Position numbers and translations under genes: made by a program | DNA from: an uncultured Porphyromonas sp. | GTDB lineage: Bacteria > Bacteroidota > Bacteroidia > Bacteroidales > Porphyromonadaceae | Reading direction: 5' to 3' | Length of the DNA stretch: 64,000 nucleotides | NCBI GenBank assembly: GCA_905372565.1 | Contig: CAJPPK010000006.1 | Span: forward strand, 1-64,000 | In this document: piece by piece, positions 9,401 to 15,520 of the stretch | How positions within the stretch are numbered: position 1 is the first letter of the stretch | Layout: each line of letters opens with the position of its first letter | The notes under the pieces: generated by a model | Database searches by the model: none | The model's input: the letters and a program-made list of their open reading frames with translations, nothing else | What the model was told of the DNA's origin: nothing

Positions 9401-10025
9401 TAGTCTCGGAGAAGTCAAGAGCCTACGCTTCTCGCTCGACGGATCAGTCAAGAATCAGCAGGGACTCGTGATCCCTGCCTACTTCTGCCTAGACGACTTC
9501 GGCAGTGAAGCTCCTGCCAAGGAAGCCAGTCGCCTAGCCCTTGCCCCCAGTCAAGCGCTAACACTCGACCTCAAGCAAGCCTTCACGGAGGCGGGTCTCC
9601 CCGCAGATCTCACCAAGGAAGCTCACTATGAGCTCCTCAGCACGAGCACCTCTGCCCCTGTGACCGCTACGCTCTCCAGCGACAAGCTCCAGCTCCAGTC
9701 GCAGAAGGAGGGTGAGGGCAGTCTCCTCGTGATGCGCCGTCAGGGTGGACAGCGTGACTATCTCCGCCTCCCAATAGCCGTGAGCCAGACGACGCCCGTA
9801 GACGAAGCCACCCTCCAACTACAGCTTCAGCTCTACCCCAACCCTGCCACGAGCGAGATCCGCATGCAGGTAGACGGCGAGGTAGCTATCTATAGCCTCT
9901 CAGGAGCCTGCGTCTTCGAGACCAAGACCTACCGTGCAGGGGATACGATCAACGTATCCAGCTGGACTCCGGGGCTGTACGTCGTACGCACGAAGCTAGG
10001 TGCTCTTCGCTTCCTCAAGCGCTAA
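3471..10025 (+). CDS. Giant secreted mosaic protein with T9SS sorting domain
   Basis: This 2184-residue protein is probably exported and attached to the cell surface. A signal peptide covers residues 1-21 (hydrophobic run, then PAQ). Repeated CUB-like beta modules carry an FYDDGG(A)xGN-type signature near 41, 191 and 754, with a divergent one near 469. Sandwich-like linkers lie between them. A parallel beta-helix-like region spans about 1014-1410 (NNYLTLRNCRF, LTVEGCTFLNQG and similar turns). A PKD/Ig-like domain follows near 1725-1790, then a DUF4465-like module at about 1800-2014. The last 65 residues begin LQLYPNPATSEIRM and end in a GLYVVR-type strand plus basic tail, the type A T9SS C-terminal domain. 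It is monocistronic, with its own promoter and terminator. Adhesion or polymer binding is plausible but unproven; no catalytic motif was seen. Confidence 0.85.
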   Translation: MQRSLWSLLTLLAVCVTLPAQILMPKGQGANESKRITLPQKFYDDGGATGNASKSILSAISFSPKYGEAIEVSFSELDLGDGVLYVYSGREKLSSYYDDEEGETIYSKPKATPLYTLKGSELSTQLIHATTADGALTFVYEGKATPGKGWVADIKSVAKRAGDQPLPAEPAGTVSMVLGERVVSVGSDELTFYDDGGAKGNISEGFEGSVTFVPQTAGQVIQITFTKLDLFNTFASKNDLLKIFNGRSAQDNSKLLATLLKDLPPVTLLSGESDGSLTVYLKSITGVTKPGFVAKVKAITAKAMTFSSATATPAKEEGALHASAQDKKLLTLLIKTEGVSNALRLEQITFDLTGTTTGTLSDLSLYAGSSVTPSALLGKLQMNASGSTATLVLDESKHPSLDFGTNTFTIAGSVGELAKTGDKLSVKVASLKLSGQEHTTSLTEPASFSIQNTYKSATGTHTIPVHSPWSFTPTMVNNHYEGGTSNQITTFTPGKAGELVEIQFSTFDLYYSKSSYGAKAVFEVYSGKNNKGTLLWNLNETTKGTIPPLLRSQSEDGALTIVFNPKETSPAYLAKGWTAEVRSLIPSPMHLVKTEVTQASTAPASIGASNQEFLAFTLTTAGQLSPKQLEKIHLHLTGGASSFSKIYLYRLTSAQDFSKSTLLGAVVPTGEDISLSLTSPMELPEGESHFLLSADLSEAISSGTALDLRLDKLTLSGQEETVAQGDPAGSRLAERVYFLQLDAKDTRHITEPLHFYDADGPTGKLRKNTKGTVTFIPRAGELIRLRFHALKLAHADQLHIYHGREVKQEYLARALKGSQNDTSDLLSSASDGSITVDLSTGNYPSDGWDIEVASIRPAPLSLKSVTLVPISPAPRLLPGVQDAPLLRLDVVIDGEKGETDLTELALEDLFPTGKTPWATLRLYDTGSNDVFATTDLIGSTTSASPSTITGKVTYTKAGTYHLFLAANVSKDAQAGAEGIAPLTVSPKALTVGGATSSITPLATPLSLSLTRGIHGTFVIGEGSGAHYKTLSEANADLKQKGVDGPVTLQLLPGRYEERIVLSSIPGLSSTNPLTIEPKDQDSEVLFENKHYKAVDYGNDKLGFFTINSLSHVTFRHISFVTTKTSPAPALLLIQNRSEHITFEDCSFTAPKSTQYTTGDIALVRTHSTTEPYHNNNYLTLRNCRFDGGYSGVYISGLKNVSLPVQRGLTVEGCTFLNQGSKAIYTDIVDEVALRGNLIESTGLVATGYTAMGITLLPGTEISRNRIHIGETSGKGSSLVGIDLTEDRRSGGVTGQAILHSNEVIILTNQDKVQAVGINLNGTKFPALSILHNSIRLYGKSKSTQTAPLVIFPRLEGTLADLTVKNNLFQNEALGNVFRIKNSVTLTRPVFSDNVYFISSADQLANYKGKNIPLADWHTQLSDLSSKLEKTEFVTPETSLLPKDFAKLSFASRLAEVPEDLLGNARKASRTAVGAYEERTLALPELQEGYPQVVVTDGAIKGLRVKVSEPGQLHYLIKEEGSTAPSLAELKSAPLSPSLATNIEQTLAVESLEDNATYYFYYLAQRVDGSLADEVKSASFQTPSTALHPADFEQASVGDKTITAGSWKFSGVEVIQPTSSYSTKSKKALKLSASSTIELTNKRKARSHEGFYLQSTAALTLSAEHAGSDATTKLLPSTEGQWRYVSLRDLGAFSSLLLTSSGDVFIDDFGTEPQALSLKTPEQQTESGQSVTLTATVSGGVWPYTYRWVDSQGKEVGTEASLTLTPKHTTTYTLTVTDDWATSKSGKKLITVRGVAATATFEDLGLRDNSNWHGEISNDPDEQLIETTFHSGSYSFSNTNWEKSLTWGGFAYSNQQGTGYKDLFPDQFNSAVGEGAHGSKTYAVAYTFGSKAEIGITHADQAVIPGMYLTNTAWVNSFIKEGTGIVTGQQGFKQGDFFVLKITAYPSKKTLEIPLADYRHTNASEHYFLKDWQWIDLSSLGEVKSLRFSLDGSVKNQQGLVIPAYFCLDDFGSEAPAKEASRLALAPSQALTLDLKQAFTEAGLPADLTKEAHYELLSTSTSAPVTATLSSDKLQLQSQKEGEGSLLVMRRQGGQRDYLRLPIAVSQTTPVDEATLQLQLQLYPNPATSEIRMQVDGEVAIYSLSGACVFETKTYRAGDTINVSSWTPGLYVVRTKLGALRFLKR

Positions 10026-10067
10026 GAGCTCCACCACACCTCGAGGGTTAGCCCCTCTTTCAGCGAA

Positions 10068-10117
10068 TGCCCCGCTAGCCTACCTCTAGGTAGCGCCAGC
10101 GGGGCACTCATTTTTTC
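10068..10117 (+). terminator. Intrinsic terminator after the giant T9SS gene
   Basis: TGCCCCGCT (10068-10076) pairs with AGCGGGGCA (10098-10106), with an inner stem between them, and is followed by CTCATTTTTTCC. The 6-U run follows 43 bp after the stop codon. Confidence 0.85.
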
Positions 10118-10212
10118 CACTCCTCATAGAGACCTCTGGATCCGCCCATCCCTAGGCTCTCCGAGACTGAAGCATAGACTTAGATCACCCTACCCAGATC
10201 CCTAGCAAGATG

Positions 10213-10300
10213 AAGGTATAGCTTCGCCCAAGGCAAGGTCTAGCTTTGTCCAAGGAGAGGTCAACCTTTACAGAGATGGAGCTCTACCTCCATCGCAAGA
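10213..10300. repeat. 22-bp-period degenerate repeat array A
   Basis: Four units start at 10213, 10235, 10257 and 10279, exactly 22 bp apart. Unit openings are AAGGTATAGCTT, AAGGTCTAGCTT, GAGGTCAACCTT and GAGCTCTACCTC. A weaker pair of units may precede at 10170-10212. The array lies between convergent genes. Confidence 0.8.
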
Positions 10301-10317
10301 GACACCCGACTTAACGC

Positions 10318-10356
10318 ACTCGCCCCGCCTTCACCTAAGAGGAAGACGGGGCGAGT
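10318..10356. terminator. GC-rich hairpin between convergent genes, probable waaA terminator
   Basis: ACTCGCCCCG (10318-10327) pairs perfectly with CGGGGCGAGT (10347-10356), extended inside by CTTC/GAAG pairing. It lies 27 bp beyond the waaA stop. The minus-strand tail (GCGTTAAG) is weakly U-rich, so termination strength is uncertain. Confidence 0.55.
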
Positions 10357-10382
10357 ACACTAGGCGAACCTAGGGGGATGGA

Positions 10383-11606
10383 TTAGGCGGGGAAGAGCTC
10401 TTGGAGCAGGACTTCAGTGGCTCCAGACTCCTCAGCAAAGAAGGCTCGGGTACGAAGACCTAGGGCTTCGGCCTCTTCGTCATCTCGGAAGCGATCTAAG
10501 ACCTCACTTAGCTCCGCTTCGCTCTGGACGATGAAGCCCGAAGAGCGTGCGACAAGCTCCCTCACCTCACGATGCTTGCGGATCTGAGGGCCGAAGAGTA
10601 CGGGGATACCGTAGACGGCCGCCTCGAGCGTGTTATGCACACTCTTGCCAAACCCTCCACCTACATACGCCCAGCGACCATAGCGATAGAGCGACGACAG
10701 CAGGCCGAAGCAATCAATGATCAAGCACCGAACTCCCTCGGGGACCTGTCCTCCCTGGCACTGGGACAGGCGAACGAAAGGCTTCTCTAGTGCCGCCTCG
10801 ATCGCACACAGATGCTCCTCATGGATCTCATGTGGAGCGATGATGAGCGAGAGACCTTCGTCTGCCCGATTGAAGTAAGGCAGGAGGATCGCTTCATCCT
10901 CGGGCCAAGTACTCCCAGCCACGAGGATTTGTCCTGGGAGGCTCGCTGCCTCGGGAATAACCTTAGCTCCCTCAGCGATGGCCTGCACACGGTCAAAGCG
11001 CGTATCACCGACGACCTCTACCCTAGAGACTCCAGCTCCGAGGAGTAGCACCTGCGAGGCTTCGTCTTGGACATAGAGCTTGCGGAAGTAATGTAGCAGA
11101 CGAAGATACCAGCCACCCCAAGGCTTGAAGAAGAGTTGGTCGGGGCGGAAGATCGCAGAGATCAGATAGGTCGGGATCTGACGCTTATGTAGCTCACTGA
11201 GCATCGTAGGCCAAAAGTCGTACTTGATGAAGACGACCAGGTCAGGATGAGCTAGGTCAAGGAAGCGACGGACAGAGCGACTACGATCCGAAGGCAGATA
11301 GACCACCACGTCAGCCCCAGCATAGTCCTTCCTCACCTCATAGCCCGAGGGACTAAAGAAGGAGAGTAGGATCTGCCACTCGGGATGTTGGGAGCGAATA
11401 GCCTCCATCAATGGGCGACCTTGCTCAAACTCTCCGAGCGAGGAAGCATGGAACCACACCACAGGACGATCCTTCGTCAGGCGGGCTAAACGCAAAGGGG
11501 TATCCCGACGTCCATCGACGATCTGCTTCGCCTTCCTATGGAAAGGCGCCACCAGATGTAGCCCGACAGAGGTCAAGATACCCGAGAGACTATACAGAGG
11601 GTTCAT
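10383..11606 (-). CDS. waaA: 3-deoxy-D-manno-octulosonic acid (Kdo) transferase
   Basis: This 407-residue GT30 enzyme transfers Kdo from CMP-Kdo to lipid A precursor at the inner membrane, the first step of LPS core assembly. It has an N-terminal membrane-associated segment, the motif HASSLGEFEQ at residues 53-62 with the family's catalytic Glu, SFFSPSGYE, and the C-terminal nucleotide-sugar region VGGGFGKSVHNTLEAA. Length is normal. It is the last gene of the ileS-lspA-gltX operon, 18 bp after gltX. Whether it adds one or two Kdo residues cannot be read from sequence. Confidence 0.93.
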   Translation of the reverse strand: MNPLYSLSGILTSVGLHLVAPFHRKAKQIVDGRRDTPLRLARLTKDRPVVWFHASSLGEFEQGRPLMEAIRSQHPEWQILLSFFSPSGYEVRKDYAGADVVVYLPSDRSRSVRRFLDLAHPDLVVFIKYDFWPTMLSELHKRQIPTYLISAIFRPDQLFFKPWGGWYLRLLHYFRKLYVQDEASQVLLLGAGVSRVEVVGDTRFDRVQAIAEGAKVIPEAASLPGQILVAGSTWPEDEAILLPYFNRADEGLSLIIAPHEIHEEHLCAIEAALEKPFVRLSQCQGGQVPEGVRCLIIDCFGLLSSLYRYGRWAYVGGGFGKSVHNTLEAAVYGIPVLFGPQIRKHREVRELVARSSGFIVQSEAELSEVLDRFRDDEEAEALGLRTRAFFAEESGATEVLLQELFPA

Positions 11607-11624
11607 TAAGCGCTTGTACAGAGC

Positions 11625-13148
11625 TTAGCCGAGCGTCTGAATGGCACGCTCTAGACGAGCGATGGTCTCAGTACGCCCTAGAAGAGCAGATATATCGAAG
11701 AGGTGAGGACCCTTAGCAGCCCCCACGAGAGCGAGGCGGAAGCAGTTCATCACTGCCCCAAGTCCGTAGCCTTGGCCCTCGATCCAAGCCTTGACGACCT
11801 CCTCAGTCGCTTCGCTGGGAAGCTCTTCCGGCTGGGTGGAGAGGAGCTCGATCAGCTCCTTCATCTGCTGGGCACTATCTTCCTTCCAGCGCTTCTTCAC
11901 CGTCTTCTCGTCATACTCTGTCGGAGCAACGAAGAAGAAGCGAATCTGATCAAGTAGCTCGGGGAGTACCTGAGCACGCTCCTTAACCAAGGCAATGGTC
12001 TTGGCTACACGAGCGAGATCAAAGGCGATGCCCTCGGATTCGAGTGCTGGGCGTAGCAGTTCGGCCAAGCGTTCGTCACAGGCCTGCTGGATATAGTGGT
12101 GGTTAAACCACTTGCCCTTCTCATAATCGAACTTAGCTCCTGCCTTGCTACACTTCTCGATGCGGAAATGCTGGATAAGGTCTTCCATCGACATGACTTC
12201 CTCATGCTCGTTTCCGGGGTTCCATCCGAGCAGAGCGACAAAGTTCACGACCGCCTCAGGTAGGTAGCCACTCTCACGATAGCCAGAGGCTACTTCACCC
12301 GTCTTAGGATCGACCCAGCGCAGAGGGAAGACGGGGAAGCCGAGACGGTCACCATCTCGCTTGCTGAGCTTACCATTCCCCTCGGGCTTGAGCAGGAGGG
12401 CTAGGTGAGCAAACTGAGGCATCGTATCTGCCCAGCCAAAGGCTCTATAAAGCAAGACATGTAGGGGAGAGCTAGGGAGCCACTCCTCCCCACGGATCAC
12501 ATGCGTGATCTCCATGAGGTGGTCATCGACGATATTGGCCAGATGGTAGGTGGGTAGATCATCAGCACTCTTATAGAGTACCTTGTCATCCAGCACCGAG
12601 CTATTGAAGGACACCTGTCCACGGATGAGGTCATCCACGAGTACCTCTTCATTAGGCTCGACTTTGAAGCGGACGACATACTGCGTCCCAGCATCTAGGA
12701 GAGCCTTCACTTCGGCTTCGGGTAGGGCTAGCGAATTGCGCATCGAGAGGCGCGTCGTAGCATCGTACTGGAAGTTAGCGATCTCCTTGCGCTTAGCATC
12801 AAGCTCCTCAGGCGTATCGAAGGCTAAGTATGCCTTTCCTGACTCAAGAAGCTGATCGACATACTTCCGATAGATATCTCGGCGCTCACTCTGACGGTAA
12901 GGGCCAAGCTCCCCACCATAGTTCACTCCTTCGTCAAAGCGGATACCTAGCCATTCCAGAGCCTCGATGATGTAGGCTTCGGCCCCGGGCACGAAGCGCT
13001 GAGAGTCAGTATCTTCAATACGAAGGAGAAGCTCTCCGCCGTGACTTTTGGCGAAGAGATAGTTGTAGAGGGCGGTGCGTACACCCCCGATATGTAGCGC
13101 TCCTGTGGGACTAGGAGCAAAGCGAACACGCACTTTACGATCAGACAT
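11625..13148 (-). CDS. gltX: Glutamyl-tRNA synthetase
   Basis: This is a class I aminoacyl-tRNA synthetase of 507 residues. The ATP-binding HIGH-type motif is PSPTGALHIGG at residues 12-22, and the KMSKS-type motif is KLSKR at about 260-264. The anticodon-binding helical domain fills the C-terminal third. I chose ATG 13148 rather than 13154 because MSDRKVRVRFAPSPTG fits the family start. No glutamine-specific insertions are evident, so it is the glutamate enzyme. It lies between the small unknown gene and waaA in the same transcription unit. Confidence 0.96.
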   Translation of the reverse strand: MSDRKVRVRFAPSPTGALHIGGVRTALYNYLFAKSHGGELLLRIEDTDSQRFVPGAEAYIIEALEWLGIRFDEGVNYGGELGPYRQSERRDIYRKYVDQLLESGKAYLAFDTPEELDAKRKEIANFQYDATTRLSMRNSLALPEAEVKALLDAGTQYVVRFKVEPNEEVLVDDLIRGQVSFNSSVLDDKVLYKSADDLPTYHLANIVDDHLMEITHVIRGEEWLPSSPLHVLLYRAFGWADTMPQFAHLALLLKPEGNGKLSKRDGDRLGFPVFPLRWVDPKTGEVASGYRESGYLPEAVVNFVALLGWNPGNEHEEVMSMEDLIQHFRIEKCSKAGAKFDYEKGKWFNHHYIQQACDERLAELLRPALESEGIAFDLARVAKTIALVKERAQVLPELLDQIRFFFVAPTEYDEKTVKKRWKEDSAQQMKELIELLSTQPEELPSEATEEVVKAWIEGQGYGLGAVMNCFRLALVGAAKGPHLFDISALLGRTETIARLERAIQTLG

Positions 13149-13182
13149 AATCAAGATATGCTGTAGTGATAGGATAGCACAA

Positions 13183-13497
13183 CTAAGGTGGCGGGAGCAA
13201 AAGCTGTCCCGAATAATGAAGTTCCCAGCCCTCTGCAGAAGTGACCATACGAGCTAGCGTCTCTAAAGGGACTTCTTCAGGAGCTCGCTCCTTTGCTCCG
13301 AGGGGGAAGTCTGGGTGATGAAGCTCCAGCGTACCTGAGAGAAAAATCGTCCGCTCCCCTTCTTCGACAAAGGGACGGAGTGTAAATCCTCCCTCGACCT
13401 GCCAGCTGACAAGTGGCAAGCAAGCGACAAAGTCACCGAGACGTACTCGGTGAGCCGCATAGCGTGGTACGAGAAATGAAGTAGAGCTGGAAGACAT
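13183..13497 (-). CDS. Uncharacterised 104-residue protein
   Basis: I do not recognise this protein. It starts at ATG 13497, four bases after the DUF4296 gene stop; an upstream in-frame start at 13536 would overlap that gene and is less likely. It is soluble, without signal peptide or membrane segment, and has a beta-rich look (FTLRPF, TIFLSGTLELHHPDF) ending in a Pro-rich tail LLLPPP. Its tight placement between the DUF4296 lipoprotein and gltX, together with a good open frame that fills the gap, supports a real gene. No function can be given. Confidence 0.7.
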   Translation of the reverse strand: MSSSSTSFLVPRYAAHRVRLGDFVACLPLVSWQVEGGFTLRPFVEEGERTIFLSGTLELHHPDFPLGAKERAPEEVPLETLARMVTSAEGWELHYSGQLLLPPP

Positions 13498-13501
13498 GAC
13501 A

Positions 13502-14389
13502 CTAGAAGGTATCGCCCTCCTCTGCTGACGGAGCATCTAGGGTATCAGGCTTCGCTACCTCTGGTTCATCCAAGGCAACTTCCGGCACAGGAGTCTTCCC
13601 AGGGAAGCGAGCGAAACTAAAGCTATCGACGGCAAAGAACTTACTCTTACCACGAGGAGAGACCCCACGAAGCCATCCGGAAGCCTTTCGCATCATCTTC
13701 CCTTCAGGCAGAACAAAGGACAGAACATTCAGCCCTGTCTTCAGAGGTCGAAGATCAAAGACTCGCTGAGTAGAGTCCGTAAACTCCACTCGCAAGTGCA
13801 TCCGGAGCGTACCCCCAGGCTGTTTCGGGGAGAAGCCATGTAGGCGGACGGCAAATCGCACATCCGTTCCCGAGGCATAGGGAACACTTGGACTAAGGCT
13901 AAAGCTACGCTCCAGATAATCCCCAGGACGATGTATAGAGACACTATCCAGCAGAAGATTCGTCGAATCCAAAGCTCCCGACGACCAAGCATAAGCCCCA
14001 GCCTCAATACGGGCAAGGCTATCGACTCGTCGCCTAAGTCCTTCCTGCTGGGAGGTCAGCACCCCCACCGCATAGTCATAGGCCTCCTGATACTCGGATA
14101 CTCGGTAGCGCCCATACCAAACTTGGGAGCTATCCCAGTCAGTCAGGGTATATCCTCGCTGTCCAAGCACAGTCTGATAGCCTAAGATACGTAAGCTATC
14201 AGGAAGACTTCGTTGCTCATAGACAGCTTCTGCCATGAGCATCTGCGGGAGAAGCTCCTGAAAATCCTTCTGGCCGATACGCTGCCACCCTTGTGACTTG
14301 GATGAGCAAGCCACGACCAAGAGCATCGTCCCTAGACAAAACGTCAGACGAAAGACATCTCGGAGAGTAGAAGGTCGGTGATAGGACAT
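13502..14389 (-). CDS. DUF4296 domain lipoprotein
   Basis: This 295-residue protein begins with a signal peptide and lipobox (TMLLVVAC, Cys near residue 28), so it is an exported lipoprotein. A DUF4296-like domain spans about residues 40-135 (LMAEAVYEQ, TDWDSSQVWYGR, YQEAYDYAVGVL). A beta-rich region follows and then an acidic Pro/Glu/Asp-rich tail. DUF4296 proteins regularly sit beside lspA in Bacteroidota. It lies 33 bp downstream of lspA here, which fits since LspA would process its own signal peptide. Function is unknown. Confidence 0.8.
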   Translation of the reverse strand: MSYHRPSTLRDVFRLTFCLGTMLLVVACSSKSQGWQRIGQKDFQELLPQMLMAEAVYEQRSLPDSLRILGYQTVLGQRGYTLTDWDSSQVWYGRYRVSEYQEAYDYAVGVLTSQQEGLRRRVDSLARIEAGAYAWSSGALDSTNLLLDSVSIHRPGDYLERSFSLSPSVPYASGTDVRFAVRLHGFSPKQPGGTLRMHLRVEFTDSTQRVFDLRPLKTGLNVLSFVLPEGKMMRKASGWLRGVSPRGKSKFFAVDSFSFARFPGKTPVPEVALDEPEVAKPDTLDAPSAEEGDTF

Positions 14390-14422
14390 TGCTTTCAGGA
14401 TAGAAGAGCTAGCCAGCCTAAA

Positions 14423-15067
14423 TCAGGCAGTATGCTTCTTCGAGGGGAAGAGATACTCAAGCGCCGAAGAGAAGGTATGCCGATAGCAGAGGATCAATAG
14501 CGCCACCCCGACAGAGATACAAGCATCAGCAAAGTTGAAGATCGGGCTAAAGAAAACGAAGGGCTCTCCTCCATAAAGAGGTACCCAGCTGGGATAAGTC
14601 GTACGGATAAGAGGGAAGTAGAGCATATCGACGACCTTCCCATGCAGGAAGTCCCCATAGCCCTGTCCCCAAGGTACGAGTTGAGCAACGGCACCGTGAC
14701 TACTCGTGAAGATTTCGCCATAGAATAGGCAATCTATGACGTTCCCCAACCCTCCTGCAACCACTAGAGCAAGTGTCAAGAGGAAGCCTCGAGAGAAGCG
14801 AGTAGAATGTACGAGTTTGGCTAGATAGAAACCCGCCAATCCCATAGCCACGATACGGAAAAGCGTCAGAAGAAGCTTACTTCCAAACGTGATACCATAG
14901 GCCATTCCTTCGTTCTCGACAAAGTAAATCTTCCACCATGAGGTGATCTCATACATCTCTCCCTCGATCATAGAGGTCTTCACCCAGATCTTTGAGGCTT
15001 GATCTAGGAGGAGAAGGAAGAGGATGACACCAAGAGTAAGGAGGGAGGTCTTTGTCCGACGAGCCAT
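14423..15067 (-). CDS. lspA: Lipoprotein signal peptidase (signal peptidase II)
   Basis: This 214-residue inner-membrane aspartic protease cleaves lipoprotein signal peptides after lipidation. Four membrane spans are visible. Conserved features include LLLLDQASKIWV near the N-terminus, ENEGMAYG, the first catalytic Asp region VVAGGLGNVIDCLFYGEI, and the second, FNFADACISVGV. It is slightly longer than the proteobacterial enzyme because of an insertion between the two Asp motifs, which is usual in Bacteroidota. It starts 9 bp after the dksA-like gene. Confidence 0.95.
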   Translation of the reverse strand: MARRTKTSLLTLGVILFLLLLDQASKIWVKTSMIEGEMYEITSWWKIYFVENEGMAYGITFGSKLLLTLFRIVAMGLAGFYLAKLVHSTRFSRGFLLTLALVVAGGLGNVIDCLFYGEIFTSSHGAVAQLVPWGQGYGDFLHGKVVDMLYFPLIRTTYPSWVPLYGGEPFVFFSPIFNFADACISVGVALLILCYRHTFSSALEYLFPSKKHTA

Positions 15068-15076
15068 AGGAGAGAG

Positions 15077-15460
15077 CTACTTCTTTTCTTGGAGTTTGGC
15101 CTCGATGCTAAGGGTAGCATGAGGGACGGCACGCAGACGCTCCTTAGGGATGAGCTTACCCGTCTGACGACAGATACCGTAGGTCTTATTCTCGATACGA
15201 CGGAGTGCAGCCTGAAGATTATGAATAAACTTCAAGAGGCGTTCGGCCATACGACCAGCCTCGCCCTTGGAGAGAGCAGCGGCACCTTCGTGTACCGCCT
15301 TAAAGGTAGGTTGGGTATCGGCAGCGTCATTGCCAAAGCGATCTGTGGCGCTCTCACGAAGAAGATCGTAGTCTTTGATCGCCTGATCAAGCTTATGTAG
15401 GATCAGCTCACGGAACTCCTGAAGCTCCTCATCGGAGTAAGTCGTCTTTTCTGTACTCAT
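15077..15460 (-). CDS. TraR/DksA-like protein lacking most zinc ligands
   Basis: This 127-residue protein has an N-terminal coiled-coil-prone helix pair (about 5-90) and the C-terminal DksA/TraR finger fold (about 95-127). DksA proteins bind the secondary channel of RNA polymerase and modulate rRNA and amino-acid promoters. Here the finger reads YGICRQTGKLIPKERL and ATLSIEAK, so only one of the four canonical Cys positions is kept. This looks like the Bacteroidota branch found between ileS and lspA. It is part of the ileS operon, 60 bp after ileS. Whether it still contacts RNA polymerase is open. Confidence 0.88.
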   Translation of the reverse strand: MSTEKTTYSDEELQEFRELILHKLDQAIKDYDLLRESATDRFGNDAADTQPTFKAVHEGAAALSKGEAGRMAERLLKFIHNLQAALRRIENKTYGICRQTGKLIPKERLRAVPHATLSIEAKLQEKK

Positions 15461-15520
15461 AAGTATAGTATAATGAAGTAAGGGCGTAGGAGAGAGATCG
15501 ACTCCCCTACGCCATGTGTT

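Noticed and set aside
10213..10300. CRISPR array from regular repeats
   Set aside because: Units are 22-23 bp in total with no 30-bp unique spacers, and no cas genes are present. The same holds for the other arrays.
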